DNA from: an uncultured Opitutia bacterium
GTDB lineage: Bacteria; Verrucomicrobiota; Verrucomicrobiia; Opitutales; Puniceicoccaceae
Length of the DNA: 35,039 nt
Direction: 5' to 3'
Assembly (NCBI GenBank): GCA_913056175.1
Contig: CAJXLM010000032.1
Coordinates: 1-35,039, forward strand
Position numbers and translations under genes: made by a program. Below the pieces are notes generated by a model. It had not been told where the DNA came from, did not search any database, and was given only the letters and a program-made list of their open reading frames with translations. Every line of letters starts with the position of its first letter. The first letter of the stretch is position 1. Below, piece after piece: positions 26,238-33,790 of the stretch.

Positions 26238-28721
26238 ATGGAGCCGATGAACAACTTCACCCCGCGGGCCCAGCAGGTGCTCGCGTTGGCCCGCAAGGAG
26301 GCGGACCGCTTTCACCACACCTATGTCGGGACCGAGCACCTTCTCCTCGGGCTGATCAATCTCGGCCAGGGCGTCGCCGTGAATGTCCTGCAGAAGCTCG
26401 GACTCAGCCTCGACACCGTGCGGGGCGCGGTCGAGAAGCAGGTGGGCACCGGGCCGGAGACCAAGCCGACCGGCAACATCCCCTACACCCCGCGGGTGAA
26501 GCAGGTACTCGCCCTCGCCAACAAGGAGGCCAAGGCCCTCAACCACAGCTACGTGGGCACCGAGCACATTCTCCTCGGCCTCCTCCGCGAGGGGGACGGG
26601 GTGGCCGCGCGGGTGCTCCGCTCCCTCGATGTCGACATCGAGCGCTGCCGCAACGAGATCCTCATCGAGCTGGACCCGAACTTCAGCGAGAATCCGGAGG
26701 CGGAGGCCGCCGGGGTCGGCCCGGGCGGGAGCGGGCAGGAGGAGAAGAAGGAGGTGAAGACCCCCGCCCTCAAGTCCTTCGGCCGCGACCTCACCGAGAT
26801 GGCCCGCAAGGGCGAGCTCGATCCGGTCATCGGCCGGGAGAAGGAAATCCGCCGGGTCATCCAGATTCTCTGCCGCCGCACGAAGAACAACCCGGTCCTC
26901 ATCGGGGAGGCCGGGGTCGGCAAGACCGCCATCGTCGAGGGCCTCGCCCAGGAGATCTCCTCGGGTGTGGTTCCGGAGATCATCCTCGACAAGCGGGTCA
27001 TCACCCTCGACCTCGCCCTCATGGTCGCCGGCACCAAGTACCGCGGCCAGTTCGAGGAGCGGATCAAGGCGGTCATGGACGAGATCCGCAAGTGCGGGAA
27101 CATCATCCTCTTCATCGACGAGCTCCACACCATCGTCGGTGCCGGGGCGGCCGAGGGTGCCATGGACGCCTCCAACATCTTCAAGCCCGCCCTCAGCCGC
27201 GGCGAGCTCCAGTGCATCGGGGCGACCACCCTCGGCGAGTACCGCAAGCACATCGAGAAGGACAGCGCCCTCGACCGGCGCTTCCAGTCGGTGAAGGTGG
27301 ACCCGCCGAGCCTGGAGGACTCCATCGAGATCCTCGACGGGATCAAGGTGAAGTACGAGGAGCACCACAAGGTGGAGTTCACCCGCGAGGCCATCGAGGC
27401 CGCCACCAAGCTCTCCGACCGCTACATCACCGGCCGTTTCCTGCCGGACAAGGCCATCGACGTCATCGACGAGTCCGGCGCCCGCGCCCGGATCAACTCC
27501 CTCGAGCGGCCCCCGGAGATCGAGGAGCTCTCCAAGCGGATCGAGGAGGTCTGCGCCCAAAAGGAGGAGGCCATCAGCCAGCAGAACTTCGAGGACGCCG
27601 CCAGCTTCCGCGATGAGGAAAAGCGGTTGCGCCAGCAGCGCGAGGAAGAGCTGGAGAGCTGGAAGAAGAGCCGCGAGGAGACCAAGATTTCCGTGACCGA
27701 GGACGATATCCTCCAGGTCATCGCGGACTGGACGGGGATCCCCCTCACCCGCATGGAGGAGAAGGAGAGCGCCAAGCTCCTCCACCTCGAGAAGGACCTG
27801 CAGTCCCAGGTGGTCGGGCAGGACGAGGCGACCGTGGCGATCGCCCGGGCCCTCCGCCGCTCCCGGGCCGACCTCAAGGACCCCCGCCGGCCGATCGGGT
27901 CCTTCATGTTCCTCGGGCCGACCGGGGTCGGGAAGACCCACCTCGCCAAGACCCTCGCCGAGAGCATGTTCGGCAGCTCCGACGCCATCATCCAGGTGGA
28001 CATGTCCGAGTACATGGAGAAGTTCTCGGTCTCCCGCCTGATCGGTTCGCCCCCGGGCTATGTGGGCTACGAGGAGGGCGGCCAGCTCACCGAGGCGGTC
28101 CGCCGTCGGCCCTACTCGGTCATCCTGCTCGACGAGATCGAGAAGGCCCACCCGGATGTGGTGCAGCTCCTCCTGCAGGTCCTCGAGGAGGGCCGGCTCA
28201 CCGACAGTCTCGGCCGCCGCGTCGACTTCCGGAACACCATCCTCATCATGACCTCGAATGTCGGGGCGGAGATCCTCCAGAAGAATACCTCCCTCGGCTT
28301 CGGCTCGGAGGACACCACCTCCGACTTCGAGAAGGCGAAGGACCGGATCCTCGAGGAGACGAAGCGGCTCTTCAAGCCGGAGTTCCTCAACCGGCTGAAC
28401 GAGTTGATCATCTTCCGCCCGCTCGACCGGGTCCACATGCGCGAGATCGTCGACCTCGAGCTGGAGACGGTCGGCAAGCGCCTCGCCGACCGCGGGATCA
28501 CCTTCGAGCTCACCGAGCCCGCCAAGATGTTCCTCATCGAACAGGGCTACGACGAGAAGCTGGGCGCCCGCCCTCTCCGCCGGGCCATCGAGCGCTACCT
28601 CGAGGACGGGCTGGCCGAGGCCATCCTCGGCGGCTCCATCAAGCCGGGTGAGCCCATCCAGGTGGATGTCGGCGAGGAGGAAGAGTTGACCTTCCGGCAG
28701 GGGACTTCCTCCTCGGTGTAA
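26238..28721 (+). CDS. clpC: AAA+ unfoldase ClpC
   Basis: ClpC unfolds proteins and feeds them to ClpP. The 827-residue protein has two N-terminal Clp repeats (about 5-70 and 80-145), a first AAA+ module with Walker A GEAGVGKT (223-230), a middle domain containing a UVR motif (about 430-470), and a second AAA+ module with Walker A GPTGVGKT (about 559-566). The SLGFG loop (about 684-688) matches the ClpP-binding loop. E33 and E109, in the two GTEH motifs, correspond to the acidic residues reported to bind phosphoarginine in Bacillus ClpC. The ATG at 26238 gives [13 protein letters not shown]; a second ATG three codons in is an equal alternative. mcsA and mcsB precede it, and a strong terminator follows. 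Confidence 0.97.
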   Translation: MEPMNNFTPRAQQVLALARKEADRFHHTYVGTEHLLLGLINLGQGVAVNVLQKLGLSLDTVRGAVEKQVGTGPETKPTGNIPYTPRVKQVLALANKEAKALNHSYVGTEHILLGLLREGDGVAARVLRSLDVDIERCRNEILIELDPNFSENPEAEAAGVGPGGSGQEEKKEVKTPALKSFGRDLTEMARKGELDPVIGREKEIRRVIQILCRRTKNNPVLIGEAGVGKTAIVEGLAQEISSGVVPEIILDKRVITLDLALMVAGTKYRGQFEERIKAVMDEIRKCGNIILFIDELHTIVGAGAAEGAMDASNIFKPALSRGELQCIGATTLGEYRKHIEKDSALDRRFQSVKVDPPSLEDSIEILDGIKVKYEEHHKVEFTREAIEAATKLSDRYITGRFLPDKAIDVIDESGARARINSLERPPEIEELSKRIEEVCAQKEEAISQQNFEDAASFRDEEKRLRQQREEELESWKKSREETKISVTEDDILQVIADWTGIPLTRMEEKESAKLLHLEKDLQSQVVGQDEATVAIARALRRSRADLKDPRRPIGSFMFLGPTGVGKTHLAKTLAESMFGSSDAIIQVDMSEYMEKFSVSRLIGSPPGYVGYEEGGQLTEAVRRRPYSVILLDEIEKAHPDVVQLLLQVLEEGRLTDSLGRRVDFRNTILIMTSNVGAEILQKNTSLGFGSEDTTSDFEKAKDRILEETKRLFKPEFLNRLNELIIFRPLDRVHMREIVDLELETVGKRLADRGITFELTEPAKMFLIEQGYDEKLGARPLRRAIERYLEDGLAEAILGGSIKPGEPIQVDVGEEEELTFRQGTSSSV

Positions 28722-28775
28722 GGGCGAGAGCTCTCCCCGGGATTCCGGGAGAACTCGACGCCGCAATTTCCCAAG

Positions 28776-28812
28776 CGCCCCTCGCCCGGTTTCCCGGGCG
28801 GGGGGCGTTTTT
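28776..28812 (+). terminator. Strong intrinsic terminator of clpC
   Basis: The arms at 28776-28789 and 28794-28807 pair over 14 positions with a single G-T wobble, around a TTTC loop. TTTTT follows at 28808-28812. This is a textbook factor-independent terminator 54 bases after the clpC stop, closing the ilvE-mcsA-mcsB-clpC stretch. Confidence 0.9.
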
Positions 28813-28923
28813 GTGCGGGGGTCGCTGGCGGGGTACGCGGCTGCAGGCGGGGAGGGGAGGGCCACGGTTTCCCGTTCCGCCGGCCGGCCGGACCGGGCAG
28901 GATGGCGGATCCATTCCTTCCGC

Positions 28924-28954
28924 TTGACCCACCGATCAGGTGCATTTGTTGTAT
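28924..28954 (+). promoter_or_regulatory. Candidate promoter of the flavin monooxygenase gene
   Basis: TTGACC at 28924-28929 is followed by TTGTAT at 28949-28954 (19 bases apart; TGTTGT at 17 bases is an alternative). It lies after the clpC terminator and before the CCCCAA repeat. The match is partial and the spacing of the better -10 is long. Confidence 0.3.
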
Positions 28955-28999
28955 CCATGGTTCCGGCGATTTTGTACCCGGAAGAAGGGAGTCTCCTCG

Positions 29000-29039
29000 C
29001 CCCAACCCCAACCCCCGCCCCAACCCCAACCCCAACCCC
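29000..29039. repeat. Telomere-like CCCCAA hexamer repeat
   Basis: Six hexamers follow each other: CCCCAA at 29000, 29006, 29018, 29024 and 29030, with one variant CCCCCG at 29012, then a final CCCC (29036-29039). The minus strand reads GGGGTT repeated, with more than four runs of four Gs, which could form a G-quadruplex. It lies immediately before the monooxygenase start codon. If translated in frame it would encode Pro-Thr pairs using CCA, a codon uncommon in the genes here. Confidence 0.9.
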
Positions 29040-29049
29040 TCCTACCCCT

Positions 29050-30852
29050 ATGACTGCTGTTGCCGAAACGACGGAGGTCCATGAGGTCCTCCACTCCCTC
29101 GACCGTGCCCTCACCGCGGGCGACATCGAAGCCGCTCTCGCCCTTTTCCGCGAGCAGACCTACTGGCGCGACCTCGTCAGCTTCACCTGGAACATCCGCA
29201 CGGTGGAGGGGAAGGAGGGGGTCCGCGACCTCCTCGAGGCCCGCCTCGCCGACGTGCAACCCTCCCACTGGGAGGTGACGGAGGCCGACCCGGAGCCGGA
29301 CGCGGACGGCGTCCAGACGGGGTGGTTCACCTTCGAGACCGCGGTCGGCCGGGGCATCGGTTTGCTCCGCCTGAAGGACGGTCTCATCTGGACGATGCTG
29401 ACCTCGCTCAGCGAGTTGAAGGGCTACGAGGAGCCGCTCGGCTTCGAGCGTCCCCTCGGGACCTACCACGGTGCCGCCAAGGACCGGAAGAGCTGGAAGG
29501 AGCGGCTCGAGGAGGAGCAGAGCAGGCTCGGCTTCTCCGAGCAGCCTTTCGTGGTCATCGTGGGCGGGGGCCAGGGAGGCATCGCTCTGGGCGCCCGCCT
29601 CCGCCAGCTCAATGTCCCGACGATCCTCCTCGAGAGGAACGAGCGGGCCGGGGACAGTTGGCGCAAGCGCTACAAGTCCCTCTGCCTGCACGATCCGGTC
29701 TGGTACGACCACCTGCCCTACCTTCCCTTTCCCCCGAACTGGCCGGTCTTTTCCCCGAAGGACAAGATCGGGGACTGGTTGGAGATGTACACGAAGGTGA
29801 TGGAGCTGAACTACTGGACCTCCACGACCTGCGAGAGTGCCTCCTACGACGAGGAGTCGGGCGAGTGGACCGTGCGGGTGAACCGCGACGGCGAGGAGAT
29901 CACCCTGCGGCCGAAGCACCTCGTCCTCGCCACGGGCATGTCCGGCAAGCCGAACCTCCCCCGCTTTCCCGGCAGCGAGACCTTCCGGGGTGAGCAGCAC
30001 CACTCCTCCCGCCATCCCGGGCCGGAGGCCTACCGCGGCAAGCGCGCCGTGGTCATTGGCTCGAACAACTCCGCCCACGACATCGCCGCGGCCCTCTGGG
30101 AACACGATGCGGAGGTCACCATGGTGCAGCGCTCCTCCACCCACATCGTGAAGTCGGATTCCCTCATGGAGGTCGGGCTCGGGCCCCTCTATTCGGAGGA
30201 GGCTGTCGCCAACGGGGTGACCACCCAGAAGGCCGACCTTATCTTCGCCTCGATTCCCTACGGCCTGCTCGCCGATTTCCAGCGGCCGATCTACGACGAG
30301 ATCCGCCAGCGCGACGCCGACTTCTACGAGCGGCTGGAGAAGGCCGGCTTCCTCCTCGATTTCGGGGACGATGATTCCGGCCTCTTCATGAAGTACCTCC
30401 GGCGCGGGAGCGGATACTACATCGATGTGGGCGCCGCGGAACTGGTCGCCGAGGGCAAGATCAAGCTGGAGGCTGGACGGGAGGTCGCGCGGATCACCGA
30501 GGACGCCGTGGTCCTCGAGGACGGCACGGAGCTGCCGGCGGATCTCATTGTCTACGCGACGGGCTACGGCTCCATGAACGGCTGGGCCGCCGACTTGATC
30601 GGCCAAGAGGTGGCCGACAAGGTCGGCAAGTGCTGGGGGATCGGCTCGGACACCACCAAGGATCCGGGTCCCTGGGAAGGGGAACAGCGCAACATGTGGA
30701 AGCCCACCCAGCAGGAAAACCTCTGGTTCCACGGGGGCAATCTCCACCAGTCCCGCCACTACTCCCTCTACCTCGCCCTCCAGCTGAAGGCCCGGCAGGT
30801 CGGCATCCCCACGCCGGTCTACGGGCTTCAGGAGGTCCACCACCTCTGCTGA
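29050..30852 (+). CDS. Flavin-containing monooxygenase with N-terminal NTF2/SnoaL-like domain
   Basis: The C-terminal 430 residues form an FAD- and NADPH-dependent monooxygenase of the FMO class: FAD motif VGGGQGGIALG (171-181), the FMO-type segment FRGEQHHSSRHP (312-323) and the NADPH motif VIGSNNSAHD (335-344). ATG-like LVLATGMSGKP (291-301) is also typical. Residues 5-125 resemble an NTF2/SnoaL-like domain with AALALFREQTYWRDL. The 600-residue start at ATG 29050 fits the conserved domain; an in-frame ATG at 28957 would add 31 residues, mostly Pro-Thr from the CCCCAA repeat, and cannot be excluded. No signal peptide is present. The substrate is unknown. The gene stands alone between clpC and a convergent oxygenase gene. 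Confidence 0.87.
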   Translation: MTAVAETTEVHEVLHSLDRALTAGDIEAALALFREQTYWRDLVSFTWNIRTVEGKEGVRDLLEARLADVQPSHWEVTEADPEPDADGVQTGWFTFETAVGRGIGLLRLKDGLIWTMLTSLSELKGYEEPLGFERPLGTYHGAAKDRKSWKERLEEEQSRLGFSEQPFVVIVGGGQGGIALGARLRQLNVPTILLERNERAGDSWRKRYKSLCLHDPVWYDHLPYLPFPPNWPVFSPKDKIGDWLEMYTKVMELNYWTSTTCESASYDEESGEWTVRVNRDGEEITLRPKHLVLATGMSGKPNLPRFPGSETFRGEQHHSSRHPGPEAYRGKRAVVIGSNNSAHDIAAALWEHDAEVTMVQRSSTHIVKSDSLMEVGLGPLYSEEAVANGVTTQKADLIFASIPYGLLADFQRPIYDEIRQRDADFYERLEKAGFLLDFGDDDSGLFMKYLRRGSGYYIDVGAAELVAEGKIKLEAGREVARITEDAVVLEDGTELPADLIVYATGYGSMNGWAADLIGQEVADKVGKCWGIGSDTTKDPGPWEGEQRNMWKPTQQENLWFHGGNLHQSRHYSLYLALQLKARQVGIPTPVYGLQEVHHLC

Positions 30853-30868
30853 GGTCCGCGGCCCGGCG

Positions 30869-30918
30869 CCCGCCGGCCCTTCCCCGTCCCGGCGCGGAAG
30901 GGGGGAGGGGCCGGCGGG
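30869..30918. terminator. GC-rich hairpin between convergent oxygenase genes
   Basis: CCCGCCGGCCC (30869-30879) and GGGCCGGCGGG (30908-30918) are perfect 11-base inverted arms, with further C/G pairing inside. It lies between the stops of the monooxygenase (30852) and the 2-oxoglutarate-type oxygenase (30946) and could end both transcripts. It lacks a T tract on either side. Confidence 0.4.
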
Positions 30919-30945
30919 GCTCTCCCCGGGGAGCGCGATCCGTCC

Positions 30946-31800
30946 TCAGGCCGGCTCCATCTCCCCGAGACGCTCGCGGTCGGTGAGCCGACGGAAGAGC
31001 TGGAGGGTGCGCCGGGTGGCCTCGCTGTCCACCTCCGGCGCCCCGCGGCCGGCGCGCTCGTCCTCCCCGGTCACCGTGCGCACCTCCCAGGAGAGGCGGG
31101 TGCGGTCGGTCCGGTTGGGCACGCTGGCGTGCAGGTGGGCCCCGGAAAAGGCGAGGAGGTCACCCGGGAGGAGGCTCACCGCGAGGGCCTCCGCCTCCGG
31201 CAGGGCCTCGGTGGCCAGGGGCAGGAGGGGGTAGTCCGGCTCGGGCCCCTCCGACCGCAGCCGTCGGAGAAGTTCCGCGAAATCCCACCCCGCGCTGTCG
31301 TTGGCCACGGGGGTGCGGAACCGGGAGGGATAGAAGGCGAGGGTGCGCTCGCCGGTCGTTGGAAAGACGGGGGCCCACCAGTTCACCTGGCTGCTCACCC
31401 GGGTTCCCCAGGTATCGCGGTGGATGCCGAGGGGGCTCACCCTGCGCCGCCCGCTCTGGCTGTGGGCCATCTGTACGCGCACACCGGGGCCGTCCCCGTA
31501 GTTGGCCGCCGGATCCATCCCGACCGCGCCGAGAGCGGCCCGCAACGGCCCGCGCACGGCCGCATCCTTGCGGACCGCCCGGCGGAGCTGGTCCGCCCGC
31601 TCGTTGAGCTCGGCCTCCCCCCAGCGGAGGTGGGCCGCCTCGGGATCCTCTCCGAGAAAGTCGCGCGCCCGCTGTGCCAGGGAGGCCACGAGGGTGGCCA
31701 CCTCCGCGAAACCGCGGAAGACGAGGAGCTTGCCCGCGTAGAGGGCGTCGTTGCGCTCCCGGTCGGGGAGCGGGTGGTCGTGGTGTTCGAGGGCGATCAT
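30946..31800 (-). CDS. Phytanoyl-CoA dioxygenase-like Fe(II)/2-oxoglutarate oxygenase
   Basis: The 284-residue protein has the double-stranded beta-helix iron site: H127-x-D129 in GIHRDTWG, a distal histidine (H222 or H224) in FSGAHLHASVPN, and R235 in the position expected to bind 2-oxoglutarate. VSLLPGDLLAFSG (208-220) is the typical strand before the distal histidine. NWWAPVFPTTGERTLAFYPS (140-159) resembles the phytanoyl-CoA dioxygenase branch. The ATG at 31798-31800 was chosen; the longer reading upstream runs through the ZIP gene out of frame. It lies 32 bases downstream of the ZIP gene and is probably co-transcribed. The substrate is not known. Ectoine and halogenase-type relatives share this fold. 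Confidence 0.77.
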   Translation of the reverse strand: MIALEHHDHPLPDRERNDALYAGKLLVFRGFAEVATLVASLAQRARDFLGEDPEAAHLRWGEAELNERADQLRRAVRKDAAVRGPLRAALGAVGMDPAANYGDGPGVRVQMAHSQSGRRRVSPLGIHRDTWGTRVSSQVNWWAPVFPTTGERTLAFYPSRFRTPVANDSAGWDFAELLRRLRSEGPEPDYPLLPLATEALPEAEALAVSLLPGDLLAFSGAHLHASVPNRTDRTRLSWEVRTVTGEDERAGRGAPEVDSEATRRTLQLFRRLTDRERLGEMEPA

Positions 31801-31832
31801 GGCAGGGCGGGGCTCCCTGCCGTGGGCTTCTC

Positions 31833-32672
31833 TCACAAGTGGTGGGCCTGCGCCAGTCCCAAGGCGACCCGCACGAGCGCCGTGAGCCCGAAGCCGCCGA
31901 GGAGAAGGAGGAAACCGCGCAGCCCGGAACAGGTGGTCAGGAGGGGCGCGTGCCGCATCTCGTGGAGGGTGGCAAGGTAGAGGAAGACGCCCGAGGCGAG
32001 GGAGAGCACCGTGGCCTTGATCAACGCCAGCGCCTCCCCGCTCAGGAAACGCTCGAGGTCCCCGCCCACGAAGACGCCCACGGGAGTGGCCACCGCGAAC
32101 ACGAGGTAGAGGATCCACACCGCCCGGCGGGGGAGGGTGCTCCGGATCATGGCCAGCGCGAGCGCGAAGCCGGCCGACCCCTTGTGCGCGAGGACGGCCA
32201 CGAGGATGAGGAGGATCGCGAAGACATCCGCGGAAATCCCGAGGGCCACCCCGAGGAAAAAGCTGGGGATCCCGATGAGGACGGTGAGGAGGATTGGCAG
32301 GAGGGGGGGCGAGGGGGCGGGCTGGTCCGGATCGCCCTCCCCCGCCAAACCGTCCGCCCGCACGTGCAGCAACCAGTGCTCGAACTCGAGCAACGCGAGA
32401 AAGGCGAGAACCGCCACGAAGCTCGCTACGGGAAATTGCACGCCGGGTACGGCCACCCCCATCCAGTGCGTCCCGGCCGGCAGCATGATCAACAGCGACA
32501 ATGCGAGGAAGACTCCCGCCGCGAAGGCCTGCCCGCGCGGGAACTCGGGCAGCGCCGATCCCTCCGCCCGCCGCTGCAAGGGACTCCAACCGCCGGCCAC
32601 CGCCGCCAGGAAGATCGCGAGCGCCGCAAAGCTCTTCAGGCCGGTGTAAGTGGCAAGGGGAAAGAAATCCAT
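31833..32672 (-). CDS. Divergent ZIP-family metal transporter
   Basis: This 279-residue protein has about eight membrane helices and a ZIP-like second half: HKGSAGFALA (163-172) in the fifth helix and SGVFLYLATLHEM (227-239) near the end, both typical of ZIP zinc/iron importers. In the fourth helix the usual HSxxEG metal site reads PSFFLG (136-141), so the conserved His and Glu are missing. The cytosolic loop between helices three and four (about 105-122) is short, acidic and proline-rich without a histidine cluster. The ATG at 32670-32672 is 21 bases from a palindrome resembling a Zur box. The downstream oxygenase gene likely belongs to the same operon. Metal specificity is uncertain. Confidence 0.75.
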   Translation of the reverse strand: MDFFPLATYTGLKSFAALAIFLAAVAGGWSPLQRRAEGSALPEFPRGQAFAAGVFLALSLLIMLPAGTHWMGVAVPGVQFPVASFVAVLAFLALLEFEHWLLHVRADGLAGEGDPDQPAPSPPLLPILLTVLIGIPSFFLGVALGISADVFAILLILVAVLAHKGSAGFALALAMIRSTLPRRAVWILYLVFAVATPVGVFVGGDLERFLSGEALALIKATVLSLASGVFLYLATLHEMRHAPLLTTCSGLRGFLLLLGGFGLTALVRVALGLAQAHHL

Positions 32673-32693
32673 AGGGGGGGGCGGGCGACGGTT

Positions 32694-32708
32694 TGTTACC
32701 TCATAACA
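32694..32708 (-). promoter_or_regulatory. Zur-box-like palindromic operator of the ZIP gene
   Basis: TGTTA-CCTCA-TAACA is a perfect inverted repeat with five-base arms and a five-base spacer. The arm sequence and spacing equal those in the core of the proteobacterial Zur consensus (TGTTATANTATAACA). It lies 21 bases upstream of the ZIP start codon and overlaps the candidate -10 region, so a bound repressor would block transcription. Regulation by Zur is inferred; no zur gene is in the window. Confidence 0.5.
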
Positions 32709-32726
32709 TTCAGTCCCGGGTGTCAA
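32700..32726 (-). promoter_or_regulatory. Candidate promoter of the ZIP-oxygenase operon
   Basis: On the minus strand a perfect TTGACA -35 box lies at 32721-32726, and TATGAG at 32700-32705 is a possible -10, 15 bases away (shorter than ideal). The -10 lies inside the palindrome at 32694-32708. Confidence 0.4.
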
Positions 32727-33276
32727 GCCCACGGCCCGGCCCGACTCCCTCCGGCCGCCCACCTTCCCCGACTGAGCCCACCCGCTCGGCTCCCTCATTC
32801 CCGCGTCGACTTTTGCCTCCTCTGCTCGGAGGAACTTCCGTTCGTAGGGCGCTCTCTCGTCGTGAAGGGGGAACCCGCCAGGGGCCTTCCAGCGGACGGG
32901 CCCCGGGGAACGGGGGAGGGTTTCGCTCCCTGCCTTTCGCTCAACTGCGGACGGTGGCGGGACCGAGTACGGGTCTCCCCGCAACCTGCGGTCCAGCCGC
33001 CCACGGGGCCGGACCTCTGATAGAGTTTCCTGTCACTATTTGCGGCAAACCAGGTCTCAAATGATGCGAGGAGTTACGCAACTGGCTTGCGGGTAGGCAT
33101 GAAAGAGGCAGGAATCGGCCCGCGGAGGAGCCTCCCGCCACCGGGCCGGACGGAAATGGGAGGCTGCGGGGTCCCGGGTTTGCGCTGGCGAGGGTCACCC
33201 CAGACCTGCGGGCGTGGGGGAGGGTCGGGGAGAGAGAGCTGCCGCGGAAGACAGCCGGGACGGGCCGGCTCTCGCC
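32709..33276. other. Gene-poor stretch, no supported gene
   Basis: All reading frames here give proline-, arginine- and glycine-rich low-complexity products without known motifs, and none has the third-position bias of the confirmed genes over a useful length. A slightly AT-richer patch lies at about 33016-33075, with a possible minus-strand TTGAGA-16-TAGTGA pair but no gene downstream of it. No tRNA or other RNA gene is recognisable. Confidence 0.5.
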
Positions 33277-33504
33277 TCACGCAGGGCGACGACTTGTGTG
33301 GTCTCGAGCATGGGCCCGGCCAGCCCGGGCCCATTCCGCGCTCTCGGGGGTCTGCAGGAGGGAGTCGACGGTCTCCCGGGCATCAACCTCGGAGGGGGCG
33401 GGGACCCGGTTGGGATCCTCCAGCTTGGGGCCCACTCCAATGGCCCGAAGGCCGGCCGCCGCCCGGGCGGTAGCAGATTCGTCGGAGCGGGAGTTTCTGT
33501 CCGC
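33277..33504 (-). pseudogene. Possible decayed gene remnant (glycosyltransferase C-terminus-like)
   Basis: Between a TGA at 33505-33507 and a TGA at 33277-33279 this frame is open for 75 codons with strong G/C third-position bias in its middle, unlike its surroundings. The translation includes GLRAIGVGPKLEDPNRVPAP and DARETVDSLLQTPESAEWAR, which faintly recall the C-terminal end of GT1/GT28 glycosyltransferases (a GVGP segment followed by a helix and DP-like loop). There is no start codon at its head and no complete domain. It may be the end of a degraded gene or chance coding-like sequence. Confidence 0.25.
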
Positions 33505-33665
33505 TCAGTTCCTGTCCAGCGCGAGGGAGAGGAGTGCTTTCATGGTGGGGGAGGGGACGGGACGGGTCGGGCGGGTCGCGGCTGGTTCTGCGGGGACCAC
33601 GGGGAGGGTACCGGGCGCACCGGGCTGTGGAGGGCAAGCGCGGACCTTGGGTCCCGCCAGCGGAA

Positions 33666-33751
33666 GGGGAGCGCTCTCGGGTAGGGGGAGGAATCCACTG
33701 GGGAAACGACCCCGAGAGCGCTGCCCCTCGGAACCGGGGCGCAGCGCTCTC
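33666..33751 (-). repeat. Three-armed alternative hairpin set after the PEP-CTERM gene
   Basis: Three related arms lie here: AGCGCTCTCGGG (33670-33681), CCCGAGAGCGCT (33711-33722) and CAGCGCTCTC (33742-33751). The middle arm pairs perfectly over 12 bases with the first, or over 10 bases with the third, with CCCC/GGGG extensions in both cases, so the two hairpins exclude each other. It starts 40 bases beyond the stop of the PEP-CTERM gene. One arrangement could act as its terminator; the T tract after it is weak (GTTTCCCC). Confidence 0.6.
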
Positions 33752-33790
33752 CGCTCGGGGGCCGGAATCGCCGCTCGGCCGGAGTTGCCC

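Noticed and set aside
25908-29126. A 1072-codon open frame on the minus strand
   Set aside because: It runs antisense to mcsB, clpC and their surroundings and has low-complexity Leu/Glu/Asp/Gly composition without motifs. It is a by-product of strong codon bias in clpC.
28936-30843. A 635-codon minus-strand frame
   Set aside because: It is antisense to the flavin monooxygenase, which has clear FAD and NADPH motifs.
33195-33440. An 81-codon minus-strand frame
   Set aside because: It overlaps the coding-like remnant at 33277-33504 in a frame with poorer codon bias and no motif.
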